In this document: positions 46,244 through 58,339 of the stretch, in pieces | How the letters are laid out: every line of letters starts with the position of its first letter | Position numbering within the stretch: position 1 is the stretch's first letter | NCBI GenBank assembly: GCA_004154925.1 | Contig: QJNS01000041.1 | Location: forward strand, 232,237-296,236 | Direction of reading: 5' to 3' | DNA from: Monosporascus cannonballus | Lineage: Eukaryota; Ascomycota; Sordariomycetes; Xylariales | DNA: 64,000 nucleotides | Position numbers and translations under genes: made by a program | Notes under the pieces: generated by a model | What the model saw: only the letters and a program-made list of their open reading frames with translations | The model's database searches: none | What the model was told of the DNA's origin: nothing

Positions 46244-47568
46244 CTTCAATAAATCTGCCGGAGTAGCTATTAAAACGACTGAATAGTATCAGAGGAAGGT
46301 GATGAAGGTATACAGACGGGACACGCCTCTGGATCAGAACGTGCCCAAGAAAAGGAGGATCGGAAGGGCATGGAGAAGCGCGACTGAATATCCGGCGCAG
46401 AGGACCTGACCATTGCGAGAATGTGCCCAGCCAACGTCTTCTAAACAGCCACTTGCATCCATTTGACATTGGTGGCGTCGCGGTAGACCATTCAGAAGAT
46501 GCGCTATGGTGCCGCATCCCTGTCAGCTGAAAGCCTAGCTATCGCAGGTTGCCTCTAGCATTGGGGGTGGCCCAAAAGCAGGCTTGAGAACAGCCATCCA
46601 CAGAGAACGTGAGTTCGAGTGTCGCTGTTCAATCTCCTTAGCCACTTCACTGGCGGCGTGGCTTGCGCAGAATATCATGAGCTTCGATAAAAGGAACTCA
46701 CGCACAGACGACGAGGTTCTACCGCCCAGAGGCGATTCGTAGTCGTTCGTCCGTCACTGTGTACATAGTCGCCAAGATAAATATTGCTAAGATTTTGAAA
46801 GGCTGAATCACGCTTCACCCAGAAAGGGGTCAGGGGTACCCTAAGATCACTTTCCCCGAAACTCCGTTTCCCTCTTTGGGAATGGCTGCCGATGATTGAA
46901 TAACAAGAACTCCGTATCTCAGGAACGGCATCTGGAATGACCCGACAACTTTACTATGGTGTTATGGGTATGTCTTAGCATAAAACTCCCAGTGAGTAAT
47001 CCAGTTAATGTAATGCGACCCCTTTTTTTGGGTCCAAACCGTAATGTACAATTGGCTTATGGCTGCCTTGAGTACTGGCCATATAATTACAAGGAAGTGA
47101 TATATGAGTACCGTATCAAACCTGTAGCTTTTTTGGTTAAAGGTTAAGGGACCGAAAAATTCTCGTTGCGTAATGACGCTCATGGACGTCAGTATCGTAG
47201 GGTCGTATGTATCTTATCTAGTGGTTTTGGTACGCCTCGACATAAGTTAATATGCCCTAATCATGCCAGCGACGTTCCAGACTGCGAGATATAAGGGGCT
47301 TTAATGCGATTACTCCAATAACCCCCTAAGAACGCCCTACGAGTTGTAGTCAGGTCACTGCTCTACTAGCCCCACCGCACTTTTCGATATCGAGCTAATT
47401 CAACCACTTCCATAAACCGTTAGTACCAGTTAAAATGCAGTTTGTTCGAATCCTTTGCCATCACGATTATCGCATTTATTCGAAGATATTAGCGGCGAGT
47501 GGAAGCTGGAATAACCGTGAAAACCATTGATCAGTTATCGTGTTCGAAGATTCTGAGTATAATATCTA
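46244..47568. other. spacer between the surface-protein gene and the transposon complex
   Basis: Promoter of the surface-protein gene at the left. No recognisable gene. Composition begins to fall in G/C from about 46950 but is not yet of the RIP type. Confidence 0.5.
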
Positions 47569-47598
47569 CACTAATGTGCCAATAAAATTCGTTCACCC
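47569..47598 (+). repeat. left terminal inverted repeat of the Tc1 element
   Basis: Matches the reverse complement of 63132-63161 at 28 of 30 positions. TA lies just outside at 47567-47568. Confidence 0.92.
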
Positions 47599-47677
47599 CT
47601 CCCACTTCCCCACCTTCAATCCCACCACACTTCCCGACCCTTATTCGTACACTTTTTAATAACTCTGCAATTATAAC

Positions 47678-48299
47678 ATGGATTTGGACGAGATTGGTCG
47701 CATTTTAACCGCTGGTCGCCAGCCTTACCAGGAGTTCTTTCCAGAAGCTCGTGCCTTTATGCTTGGCGCTATTATTACGGGTGCAACCCAGGGCTGGGTG
47801 GCCGTAACGGTAAACACCGACCGGCAGAAGGTCGTAAAGCAACTTTATCACTTTAAAACTCTTAAAATAGTACATAACTTACCTTGCCCAAAGCGGCCGC
47901 GCGCTGTCGAAGGTCGTCTGGGCTTATATTTGTACCAGCTCGGTCGTTAGTACCCCCGGGATACGTATCGCAAGCTTTAAAAAAAACGGTTTCGAATTTG
48001 AGCCGTACGACGATAAGGCGTTTTTTCCGTACGTTTGCGATAAGGAAATAACGCGTAACGAAAAAGGTTAAACTTAACGTTAATAACATTCGTAAAAAAT
48101 TAAATTTCGTTACAAAAATTTTTAAATAAGATAACTTACGTAAGTTTTTGTTAATTTTATTTTTTTTAACGAATATATAGTATAAAACGTTCCCGAGCGT
48201 CTCGAGTAATAGGTTTTTCGTTTTACATTAAAATATTACCGGAAAACCCTTATTAACCCCTAAAATTATGGGAAACCCCGGGCATTTATCATGGTCTGG
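47678..48299 (+). pseudogene. Tc1/mariner transposase, N-terminal part
   Basis: The ATG at 47678 opens MDLDEIGRILTAGRQPYQEF, then FMLGAIITGATQGWVAVTVNT and a helix-turn-helix end with PCPKRPRAVEGRLGLYLYQLGR, the DNA-binding half of a fungal Tc1-type transposase. The first stop (TAG after QLGR) sits where the family has Arg, and YPRDTYRKL continues after it in frame, so C-to-T mutation made it. The frame then runs with more stops to IMVWG just before the solo LTR. The first 300 bases keep a normal G/C content while the rest is strongly AT-shifted. Confidence 0.85.
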
Positions 48300-48304
48300 G
48301 GAAT

Positions 48305-48700
48305 TGTGACGAGCTAGGGGTTTAACCAACTATTAAACCTTAGTCGTACGGGTTTATGTTAGCAGGAGTATCGTAGGAATCTGAACAATAAATATAGTAA
48401 TCGTATTACGTCTCGTAATTCCAAAGGTGCCTTAAGTAACGATATTATATTGCAAGCTAAAGTTATCTAAATTATGGAAATAATAAACGTATATATTTTT
48501 ATTCTGGCTTAAGTTACTTAAGTAGCTTAAACCTTTAAGCCTATTAAGCCCTTTGAGCTTCCTTGCCGGCTTAAGGGGCTTAAGGTGCTTGGCACCTTAA
48601 ACCTTTAAGCCGGTTACGTGAATTCTTAGCGGTGGTCGGGGCTTATCTTTTTCGTGGGCCCGATCGTCCGCAAGGAAGCCAAGACCGTTAGGTCATAACA
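48305..48700 (-). mobile_element. 396-bp solo LTR (Gypsy-related)
   Basis: Starts TGTGACGAGC and ends GGTCATAACA, flanked by GGAAT on both sides (48300-48304 and 48701-48705). The first 200 bases align with the LTRs at 48902 and 55283 and with the reverse complement of the LTRs at 55762 and 62387, for example GGTTTAACCAACTATTAAACCT and CGTATTACGTCTCGTAAT, so it belongs to the same superfamily in minus orientation. Removing it with one GGAAT restores VWGIIW in the Tc1 transposase frame. Confidence 0.9.
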
Positions 48701-48705
48701 GGAAT

Positions 48706-48896
48706 AATATGGCAATATAACGACAAAGGCAGTCTTTTTCTTATTATCCTTTACGAAAAAGATCCGGATTCGCTTAACAGCAAAATAACCTCCCGGCAAT
48801 ATTATAAAATCCTAAAAAAGCTGGTTTCGCTTATAAAAAGTTAACGATTTAATATATAAAGGTAATACCGTTAAGGAATTTTTTAAAAACTATAGA
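48706..48896 (+). pseudogene. Tc1 transposase, middle part
   Basis: Continues the transposase after the solo LTR: IWQYNDKGSLFLIILYEKDPDS, the catalytic-core region of Tc1 proteins (family form WGAIW and ERDPDS). Later, in another frame, comes NDLIYKGNTVKEFFKNYRI just before the first Gypsy element. The segment around the central catalytic Asp is missing or unreadable. Confidence 0.8.
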
Positions 48897-48901
48897 ATTT
48901 A

Positions 48902-49274
48902 TGTGACGGCTAGGCGGTTTAACCAACTATTAAACCTTAAGTCGACGGGTTTATGTTGGCAGAAGTATCGTAGGAATCTAAGCAATAAATATAATAACGT
49001 ATTACGTCTCGTAATACCAAAGGTGCCTTAGGTAACGATATTATATTGCAAACTAAAGCTATCTAAATTATGGAAATAATAAGCATATATATTATTTTCC
49101 TTCTTAGTTTAATTACTTATAATTATACCGCTAATCATAATCATAATTGCTTATAATTTCCTTTAATTACTTTTGATCACTGGCTTAACAATAATTACCG
49201 TTACATAACTCGTAATAATCTGTATAATCCTTATTTAACCGTTTTTTAAGGCCGAAACTAGTTAATTCGTAATA
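48902..49274 (-). repeat. 3' LTR of Gypsy element 1
   Basis: 373 bp; starts TGTGACGGCTAGGC on the plus strand and ends CGTAATA. It differs from the partner at 55283-55655 almost only by C/T and G/A changes. Confidence 0.93.
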
Positions 49275-49351
49275 CGATTTTCCCCTTTCCAAAATCTTGC
49301 CCTTAAGATTTCTTTTTTTTTCTTTTTTTCGTTCGGTAAATATCCCTTCTT

Positions 49352-49960
49352 TTGCTTTTAATTATATCGTTTCGTATTTCCAAAATTCGTCGCGTTTTTC
49401 GTTCTTTTACCGTTCGTCATATTAACCTCGTAAAAGCCTTTAACGAATTTGGTTACGAAATTATGCCTTACTTTTATTATTTCTCGAAAAATTTAAGGTA
49501 TAAAATAATAAAAAACATTTTAAGGTATAAAAAATATATTAATCGAAATCGATTTTATGATAATACCGGTATACCCATTTTTTCCCTTTAAAATATTCGT
49601 CGCGAATATTAACGCCTAAAATGCAAAAAAACACTTGCCGAAAAACGATTATTAAAGTTTTAACGGCTTTACCTTAAGGTTCAACGTAAATATTAAAAAA
49701 AAAAAAATTCTTTCTCGTTTTATTCGTTTGCGTAAATAAAAGGTATTAATTCGTTCGAAAGGCGTAACCATGGTACAACGTAAGCTTTAATCGTTAAACG
49801 AATGAGAAAAATAAAAATATCGGGAATAAAAATAATTAGAAATTACTATTACGGCTGTTACATTAATGCATATCGCAGCTGGTTAGCCCGACATCCCGGC
49901 TACCGACTGGTCGGCTATTAATTAGGACGCGTCCGTTATTACCGGTAAAAATTCTTTAAC
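49352..49960 (+). pseudogene. antisense Cys-knuckle coiled-coil ORF of Gypsy element 1
   Basis: Read opposite to gag-pol, between pol and the 3' LTR. The frame reads HINLVKAFNEFGYEIMPY, then a stretch where Tyr stands at C-to-T/G-to-A-converted cysteine sites in the spacing C-x2-C, C, RC-x2-C, C, then a basic helix AEKRLLKF and LSRFIRLRKQKVL-like sequence with stops only at former Gln codons, then a GVTMVQRKL segment. This is the pattern of a protein family common in ascomycete genomes as hypothetical proteins. Gypsy element 2 has the same thing at the same place. Confidence 0.65.
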
Positions 49961-49979
49961 AGATATTAAACGCTAATAA

Positions 49980-52900
49980 GGTTCTTAACGGGTTTCCAGG
50001 TATTTTCGGAATTTAAGTGCTTTTTCCACTTAATTAAATATTAAGTGAATTTATTTTATTTTTATATATCAAATATTTTTTCTATTTCGTACGTTTATTC
50101 GTTTTTTACTTTTACGTCGTTTTATACCGTATACACCTTAATTATATCTGCTGCTAATTCGAATAAAAAAACGTAAAAAATTAAATAAAACTTAACCTTT
50201 GGTAGAAATTTTAATTAATAATTATTTTTTAAGATTTTCTTAGCGATTTTATATAAATCGATATATTTGAAATCGAGTTTTTTGCTAAGTCGTTTTGTTT
50301 AAATATATTTTATAATAAGAAAAACTATTTCCCCCTTTTCGAAAATTAATCTTTTTAATTTTTTCTGGTTATAATACTTACTTATTTAATTTCGTACAAA
50401 TTTCAATTCTATTTTTATTTTCTGGTATAATTATCGTAATTATTTTAACATAAAAATTGCTTTCATATTAATTGGATTATTATTCCATATTTTTTATAAA
50501 CCTTTAAAATAAAACCAAAATTTACGTTTATAAATATGATCTTAATATTTTCGTAATAGCTAATATTATAGGCCAATTATGCGGTTAGTAATTTTTTAAC
50601 CTAGTTATTTTGTTTATAATTAATATAATATCGTAAATAAATTTTTAAGGTTTAATTTATTTATTTTGTTTATTTATCCGTTTAAGGTTTAAATACGTTA
50701 AATAACTTATAATTTAGGCCGATTTATTTTATAAAGTCTTATCAAAATTTAAATGCAAAAATTAATCCTTTATTTAATATAATTTTTATTAATAATCCGT
50801 ATATACTGAAAATATATCTGAAAAAAATATATACCAATTATTCGACATTTATATCCTCATAATATAGTAACAAATAAAAAGATTTCGTAAATCGGTCGAC
50901 GATTACGAAAATACTATCGTAATATATTTCCGTAACTGGAATTTTTTATATAAAAAATTTAATAATAAAGTTAAATATAACTAAATATTATAATTATTTT
51001 ACAACTAGTAATAACTATAATTTTCCGTATAACTTATGTCATTAAGCCTTTATTTTAACGTAAATATCGTATTGCCGTATAATTTTCTGTATTATTAATT
51101 TTATTTTAAAAACGAAATATATATATTAAAGTCTTTTTAAAGTTTTATAAATCCCAAAATATTTATGTAATTAATATTCGTATATTTCGCGTATTATATC
51201 CGTTTAATATTTCTTTAAAATTTATATTTTATCCCTTTTTCGGTTTTCTAACAAACCGTTATTATATTATTAAATTTTCTAATATATATCGAAAAGTACT
51301 ACCCAAAGTATCGCAATTTATTTTAAGCGTAAATATCTTTTTGTAATAATATCAAAAATTATATAATTAATTTTAACCAATTTTCTCTTAAAATTTAATT
51401 ATTTATTTAAAATATTTGCTTTACCGTTTTTTAATTTTTTTATAAATAATAACGAAATCGAAATTCGCCAATTTTTCCACGTATTTTAATTATTATTTTG
51501 TAAATTCCCTAATTATGGTAAATCGGGTAAAATTTTAATAATCCGTATAAACTTTAACCTGGTATAAGCTTCCTTTTAGAAAATACTTAAACTTTCAAAA
51601 TACCATAATAATGGCCATAAATTCCTTATTTAAGATATTATAATTAAACTTAGTTTTTTTTAATTTATACGAAAAGAATATAATAAGGTATAATTTGCCT
51701 TAATTATTTCGCTATCTAATTATTATGTTTAACGCATAATTCGAAATATCGGTTTTTAGCTTAACCGAACGGTTTAAATCGTATATAATTAGTACTAGCT
51801 CGTTAATAATTACATCCTTAATATTTTAAAATGTTTTTTCCGTATCTGGCGTTTATTTAAATTCTTTTTTTTCGTAAGGTTTATAAAGGGTATAATTATT
51901 CTGCTAAAATTTCGAATAAACTTTCTATAGTAATTGGCAAATCCAAAAAAATACCTATACTTCCTTAACCGTTATTAACGTTTGCCATTATATAACTGTA
52001 GCAATTTTCTAAAACTCCATTTTAATATATCCTAGGATAATGATATATCCTAAATATTTTACTTCTTACTTGTAAAACTAACTTTTTTTTGCATTAATAA
52101 ATAGCCATACGTCCTATAAAACTTAAAGAACCTTATAAACGTATTTTATATATATTTTTTCCGTCTTTAAAAAAATAAGAATATTATCGAAATAAAGAAC
52201 GACGAAAATATGGAGATATTTTCGTAATACGTATTTAATCATTTACTGGAAAATTACTAGTACGTTCGTAAATCTTATTAATATAACCAAATACTTAAAT
52301 AATCCGTATTTCGTTTTAAAAACTATTTTCTATTCGTATTTTTTTTAATTTTAATAAAATTATATCCATCTTTAAAATCGAATATTATAAATTATTTAGC
52401 TCCGTAAAGTTAATCTTTTATTTTCGTAATTAGGCGTAATAATATTCGATTTTTAACAATAATATCGTTTAGTTATTAATAATTAACCATAAATTGGAAT
52501 TTTCCGTTTTTCTTAAATATAAAAAACATTAAGTAACTTGCTAATAACTTCGAAAATTAAATCTATCTTTTTTATAACCGATCTTCTAGGTATTTTTTAA
52601 AAATACACAATTCGTTTCCGTTAAAGTTGTAAATAAGGTAAAACTTTATCAAAAATCCTTTTTTAAAAACTATTTCGTAATCCCATTCATTATATTCTAA
52701 TAACTTTATATCGAATTTTTTTCTAAAAAGCTACTTATATTTATAATATTATAATAATACATTAATTAGATTTTTTAACTTTTAGAGCTATTATTCTTAT
52801 TTTATATCGTTATTTAAGTATTTTAATTTTGTTTTAATAATAACAATAATATGTCGTATTTTTCTTTAATACCCGTTTTTTTCTTACATCTTATTCCTTT

Positions 52901-55222
52901 AAGTAATAAGGTTTTTATCGTATTTTTATATTTATATTTATTGTTATTATCGATCAAATATTAAGATCTTAATTTCTCTTTTTTTCGTTTATTAATAAAA
53001 AATAAAACGAACTTTACCTGGCTAATTCCGCCGTTAATCAAAATTCCGTACTAGCGTATTTATAGTAATCCTAAGATTATATTATAATTCCTAAATAGAA
53101 CGATATCAAAATTAACTATTTAGTATCTTCTTTAAACAAATATCTCGAAATAATCAATTTCGCATATAATTCTTCTGTTGTTATAAACGAATTCCTAATT
53201 TTCGGCATTTATTATTATATAAAATTTTAACTTATATCTTTATAATAATTTAAGCTTATTAACCATATCCGGTACAATATAATTCCTGCCCAAAATTCCG
53301 TAATTTACTATTATAATATATTAATACGTTCCAATTCGTATATCTAACGTAATAAAATTATTAACGTTTCTTATTATCGCGTTTAAAATCTTTTTCGAGA
53401 ATTCCTTTTAATTCCTTTAAATTTCGTTATCCTACGATTTTTTTACAGGTAACCTTTTTTTAATTCCTGTTTAAATTTATTAAACTTTGCTTAAATTTCT
53501 TTATTCAGCGCATTAAGCTGCTATATTTATTGTTATTACTGGCATATTATTCCTTCGAGCCGTATTAATTGCTTTTAATTTTTTTATAATTTCTTCCTTT
53601 AATAAATAAATTATTTTTTATATTTATAATTATATCTTATTATATGTTATCTTAATTATCGTTCCAAAACTTTCTTATAAATTAATATATTTTTTCTTTA
53701 ATAACTTTTTTTATAAAAATTTATAATAAATATTAATTAAAAATAAAAATCCGTAATAACTTTTTAATAATATTTTTTTACTATACGCTGGATTAATTCT
53801 TTTTCTATTTAATAATTATATTATTCATAATAATAAAAAAGGTTTTCCTATAGATATTATTTTCCTTCGGGCTAGGTTTCTATTTCGGCCAATTACTGAA
53901 TATCTTTTAAAGCTATAATTCGAAATTATTAATACCATTATTTATTATCTTTATTATTTCCGATACGGTTTAAAAAATCGAATCTCTTATAATATATACG
54001 GGTAATTTGTTCGTAAATATATTATTTTTATTTTTCGTAATCGGAATATTTTCGTTATTAACAATATATGGCGTATATTTTGCCGTATTGATTAAGAATT
54101 CTGAAACAAACTTTTTTATCGAATTCTAATACTTACGTAATTATCCTTATAATGCTTTTTGCTATATTCGCGATATCTATTAAGCTAGCTTTTTAGTTTT
54201 TCGCATTCTTTATCGGATTTCTTATTATAATAATCCTTATTAAACCTTTTGCTATAACCTTAATATATATTTGGTTTAAATTATATTAATAATTTTATTA
54301 TCGTTTTCTTAATTATTCTAAAATTATTTTTTCGATATAACAATTTAGTTATTTTATTGTAACTTTTTAGGTTTTTTATATTTATAAACCTTATCTCCCA
54401 TTTTGCCGTACTTAAAGCACTTAATCTAGCTTTAGTTTTATTTATAAGTAACGCCGAATTCCATAAATCTTGACGCCGTTCCGTAAAAAATAAAAAATAC
54501 ATTTTATTTTTTCTCTTAGTGAAACTTAGTATATTCTAAACGTAAAACGTATTATTCTTTTTTTCTTAGCGTTTTTTAAATTATTAATTATTAATTTTAA
54601 TTACCTTTGTAATATACCGGTTTAAAATAATTAATTGTTTAATCCAAATAATCTTATTTTTTATATTATCCTTTAATTCTTTATAAAATATATTGATAAA
54701 AGTATCGGCTTTATTATTTCCTTATCCGGCTTTAATTTTAAAGCTTTTAAAGGTTACGGCATATTTAAATACGGATCTCTTTTGTTAAAGTTATAAAAAT
54801 TACTAGGCCGTAAATCGTTCTTTATCTGGATTACCGAAATTATCGCGCATTTTGTCCTTAAAATTGGTATAAAATAAAAAGATATTATTAATAAAATCTT
54901 TCTTATTTAATTTTCTTATTTTTAAGAAATTTCTTATAATAAGTTTAAACTAATCAGCCGCATTTTCCGTTAGATATGCTTTATTACTAAAATCTGATTT
55001 GCCGGATTATTAAAGTTTAAGAAATAAAAGTAAATTCGTATCTAAATTAAAAAGGTTTAAGGGTTACTTTTTTTTATCGTATAGCTCCGGTTTCTTAGGT
55101 TTTATACGGGCGAAAAAAGCTTAAGTAAATGGCGTAACCCTAATTTGTCAAATTCTTTTCTCTAGTTCCCGAATTCGAACCTAAAACTGTTAAATAAAGG
55201 TTTTCTAAGTGTTAATCGACAT
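49980..55222 (-). pseudogene. gag-pol of Gypsy element 1
   Basis: A single degraded coding region on the minus strand from an ATG at 55222. The gag part includes the open fragment 54281-54502. The segment at about 53560-54120 matches the accessory Cys/His region of element 2 (LNQYGKIYAIYC, YYKRFDF, KELIQRIV). The reverse transcriptase motif YFDNILIFLKTEK is at about 52160-52235. Frequent TAA/TAG stops replace CAA/CAG and TGG codons. Nothing functional can be made from it. Confidence 0.8.
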
Positions 55223-55282
55223 TTTAACAATATTAAATATTATTAAAAATTTAACAGTATTATTAAACAAAAATTTGTAACG

Positions 55283-55655
55283 TATAATAATTAAATAATT
55301 TAACCAATTATTAAACCTTAAATTAACGGGTCTATATTAACAGAAATATCGTAAAACTCTGAATAATAAATACAATAACGTATTACGTTTTATAATACCA
55401 AAATTACCTTAAATAACGATATTATATTATAAATTAAAACTATTTAAATTATGGAACTAATAAACGTATATATTATTTTCCTTTTTGGTTTAATTCCTTA
55501 GAATTATACCGTTAGTAATAATCATAATCGCTTATAATCTCTTTTAATTATTTTTGATCACTGGCTTAGCAGTGATCACCGTCACGTGACTCGTGGTAGT
55601 CCGTATGATCCTTGTTTAACCGTTTCTTAAGGCCGAAGCTGGTTGGGTCGTAATA
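55283..55655 (-). repeat. 5' LTR of Gypsy element 1
   Basis: 373 bp, partner of 48902-49274. Its first bases TATAATAATTAAATAA align base for base with TGTGACGGCTAGGCGG of the partner if every G became A and every C became T. Confidence 0.93.
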
Positions 55656-55660
55656 ATTTA

Positions 55661-55756
55661 AGTAATCGGTTAATTTTTGTATTCGCCGAATTTAAATTTA
55701 ATTAAATATAATTAAGATATTTTCAAAAAATCAAATTTACCAAATTAAATTTAAAT
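55661..55756 (+). pseudogene. Tc1 transposase, piece between the two Gypsy elements
   Basis: The 96 bases between the two LTR elements continue the transposase frame after NYRI as VIG-stop-FLYSPNLNLIK, the catalytic YSPDLNPIE motif of Tc1 proteins with Trp and Asp/Pro codons altered by C-to-T changes. It ends at the duplication TTAGA. Confidence 0.8.
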
Positions 55757-55761
55757 TTAGA

Positions 55762-56227
55762 TGTTATGGCTTAGCAGCCTTGGCTTCTCCAAACGGTCGG
55801 GGAGCTTAGGAGCTCAGGCCCCCGACCATGCCAAGAGGGTCACGTAACTGGCTTAAAGAGACTTAATGTACTTGATTGGTGTTATAAGGACTTGGCGCCT
55901 TGAGCCAGTTAAACCAGAAGATGGGCTCAAGGGGGCTTAAGGGTACTTAAGGGGAATAACTTATTAAAGGATATTTTAAGCCAGTTTAAATAACTTAAGC
56001 CAAAATAAGGATATATATGTTTATTATTTCTATAACCTGGATAATTTCAGCTTATAATATTTATTAATATTAATTGTTTGTAATTAATAATTTGTTATTC
56101 AAAACGTTTTTAATATTACGAAAAATAATATGTTATTGTATTTATTGCTTAAAATCCCACGATACTTTTGTTAACATAAACCCGTCGACTTAGGTTTAAT
56201 AATTAGTTAATTAATTTAGCCGTTATA
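55762..56227 (+). repeat. 5' LTR of Gypsy element 2
   Basis: 466 bp; starts TGTTATGGCTTAGCAGCC and ends CCGTTATA, the mutated form of CCGTCACA at the 3' copy. The left part is little changed, the right part heavily. Confidence 0.95.
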
Positions 56228-56346
56228 CGTTATAAGCTTTTGTTTAATAATATTATTAAACTTTAAATAATATCGCCGATATTATATCTACTAATAAGCA
56301 ACCCGAATAACCTATTTACTAAATCCTTAAGGACCTTAATACCGGA

Positions 56347-57340
56347 ATGGAATCCGAGGAAAAAAAGGAGCAACCTTGCCTTTTTCGAAAGGAAGTTTTT
56401 CGACGCCTAGATATTATAAACGAACGCATCCTTTAACTGGAACAAAACAAAAATAATCTTATTACGTCTTTCCAAATTGCCTATAAAAAGCTTAAAAAAA
56501 AAGGAAAAGTTCCCGAAACTAAAAAACCCTTTCGGCCGAATTAAGTTATTCAGCTAAATTCCACCAAGGAACCGGAAAAGGTCCTTAAACCCCTTAAGCC
56601 AAAATCTTTTAATAAAATTTTAACCAAATTATAACTATTTTTAACCTAATACCGAACGTACTTTAGGTATTTTCTTATTTAATTCGTTACGCTTACTGTA
56701 CGAATTAAATTCGCAATTGGACGATTTACCGGAAACGCGGCCACTTAGTTTAAGCCGGCTATAAAAAAATATATTACCTTATTAATCGAAAAACGCAACC
56801 CGGAAATAATACGGGTATATAACGATTATAAATAGTTCGAATAAACGTTAATAAAAGCTTTCGGAATAATAAACAAAAAAACAAAGGCCGAAATACAGAT
56901 TTAATAGTTACGATAAAAAGGATTAACATCCAGTTACGGCAGTACGCTTATTTAGCTGGCATTTAAACTAAATTAAGGGCAAAAAGTATTAATGGCTAAG
57001 TTTTTCGACGGCCTGAAAAAAAAAGTACAAGAAAAACTTTTTAAGTTTAACCGGCCTAATTATTTATTAGATTATATCGTTATGGTAATTAAAATCGATA
57101 ACCGATAATATATTTGGCATACTAAAAGTACTAAAGGAAAACATAATAACAAGCTTCGGCATACGGCTAATACCAGTATTTTTCGGCGTAATAATACTTT
57201 TTACGGCATTAAACTAAGCCCAATAAAACTGGGAATTACTTATAAAAAGGATTAGAGCCAAATTAAATATTATAATTGCGGAAAATTAGAACATAAGGTT
57301 TACAAATGTTATTCGCCTAAGAAATTACGATAAAATAACT
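56347..57340 (+). pseudogene. gag of Gypsy element 2
   Basis: The ATG at 56347 opens MESEEKKEQPCLFRKEVFRR with one readable frame to about 57340, broken by TAA/TAG at former Gln and Trp sites. A capsid-like part follows (ITLLIEKRNPEIIRVYNDYK, KVLMAKFFDGLKKKVQEKL). A CCHC zinc knuckle sits at about 57269-57310, now YYNCGKLEHKVYKC with its first cysteine changed to tyrosine. Confidence 0.85.
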
Positions 57341-57529
57341 AAAAGCCTATATCCGAAAAATAATTTAAGGAAAATCAAAAAAACGAAAATAAACTTATTA
57401 ACATAATTCGACCAAAATATATGCCAGGCCCGCCGTAACAAAAAATTCAATAAGGAATACGAAAAACCAGGAACTTAACTTAATAAATAATTAAGGGATA
57501 ACAAAGTATTTTTAAGGAATAGTTAGAAA

Positions 57530-58310
57530 AACATTAAGGCTAAACGGAAAAGGTTTATCCCGGAACCCTTAATCGATACGGCAAAATACATGCTATTTAT
57601 TGCAAAAAACAAAATTGCCTTATTTACGAAAAATAAAAACGGCATATTTATAGCAAAATTATCCGTATGTATTATAAAAAATTCGATTTTCCCAACAAAA
57701 CGGGAAAAAACAAAAACGATAAATAATAATATTAACATTTTCGATTTATAATCCCTAAAAACGATTTTTTTTAGCTGGCAGCAGCAAAAAGCTGGCCTAA
57801 AGGAAAATAATACCCGCAAAAAGACCCCTTTTGTTACTATAAGTGGTATAATTACCAAACGGAAAAGGAATTAATTTAGCACATTATGGAAAAGTATTGC
57901 CAAAAGGCTATTATAAATTTTTATTTTTAATTAATATTTACCATAAATCCCGATAAACGATAAGCTTTAAAGGAAGAAATCCAATAATTTATACGAGATT
58001 TCCAATAGGAAGGAAATAAGGCTTAATAGGAAACCATACGCCACATTAAGGAATAATTTACCCAGTAAGGAAAAAAAATCTAACAAAATCAGGAATAACT
58101 GATATAATTCGAAAGCACAGTACGCCGACAAGAACGACAAATACAGCAGCTTAACGCGCTATATAAAAAAACATAGACAAAACTTAACAAATTCGAAAAG
58201 GAATTAAAAGACGAAAGTTACCTATAAGAAAACCGCAAGATAACGAAATTTAAAGAAATTAAAATAAATTTCCAAGAAAAGCTTTAAACGCAACGATAAA
58301 AGCTGTTAAT
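57530..58310 (+). pseudogene. accessory Cys/His and coiled-coil segment of Gypsy element 2
   Basis: Between the Gag zinc knuckle and the protease, one frame reads YPGTLNRYGKIHAIYCKKQN, then CLIYEK, RHIYSKIIRMYYKKFDF, LAAAKSWPK, DPFCYYKWYNYQTEKELIQ with HIMEKYC, INFYF and LIFTINPDK, followed by a Gln/Glu-rich coiled coil (QEQLIRFESTVRRQERQIQQ-like, with stops at Gln sites). The Cys/His spacing (C-x4-C; FC ... H-x4-C) suggests a metal-binding domain. Element 1 has the matching segment at about 53560-54120 on the minus strand. I know no standard Gypsy domain of this kind. Confidence 0.6.
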
Positions 58311-58339
58311 AACCTTATTATTTTAGATATACGAATTGG

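Larger units (their letters stand above)
48902..55655 (-). mobile_element. Ty3/Gypsy retrotransposon 1, RIP-mutated
   Basis: 6,754 bp with two LTRs of exactly 373 bp and the 5-bp duplication ATTTA at 48897-48901 and 55656-55660. The coding strand is minus: 5' LTR on the right, 3' LTR on the left. A purine tract (GGAAAGGGGAAAATCG on the coding strand) lies directly before the 3' LTR as a polypurine primer. Gag begins near 55222, pol follows leftwards with the RT core (YFDNILIF) at about 52160-52235. Both LTRs and the inside are densely C-to-T/G-to-A mutated with stops at former Trp and Gln codons. Not active. Confidence 0.92.

Noticed and set aside
57523..57858. 111-codon minus-strand ORF in Gypsy element 2
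   Set aside because: Hydrophobic, AT-driven shadow of the accessory sense frame, which is the one conserved with element 1.
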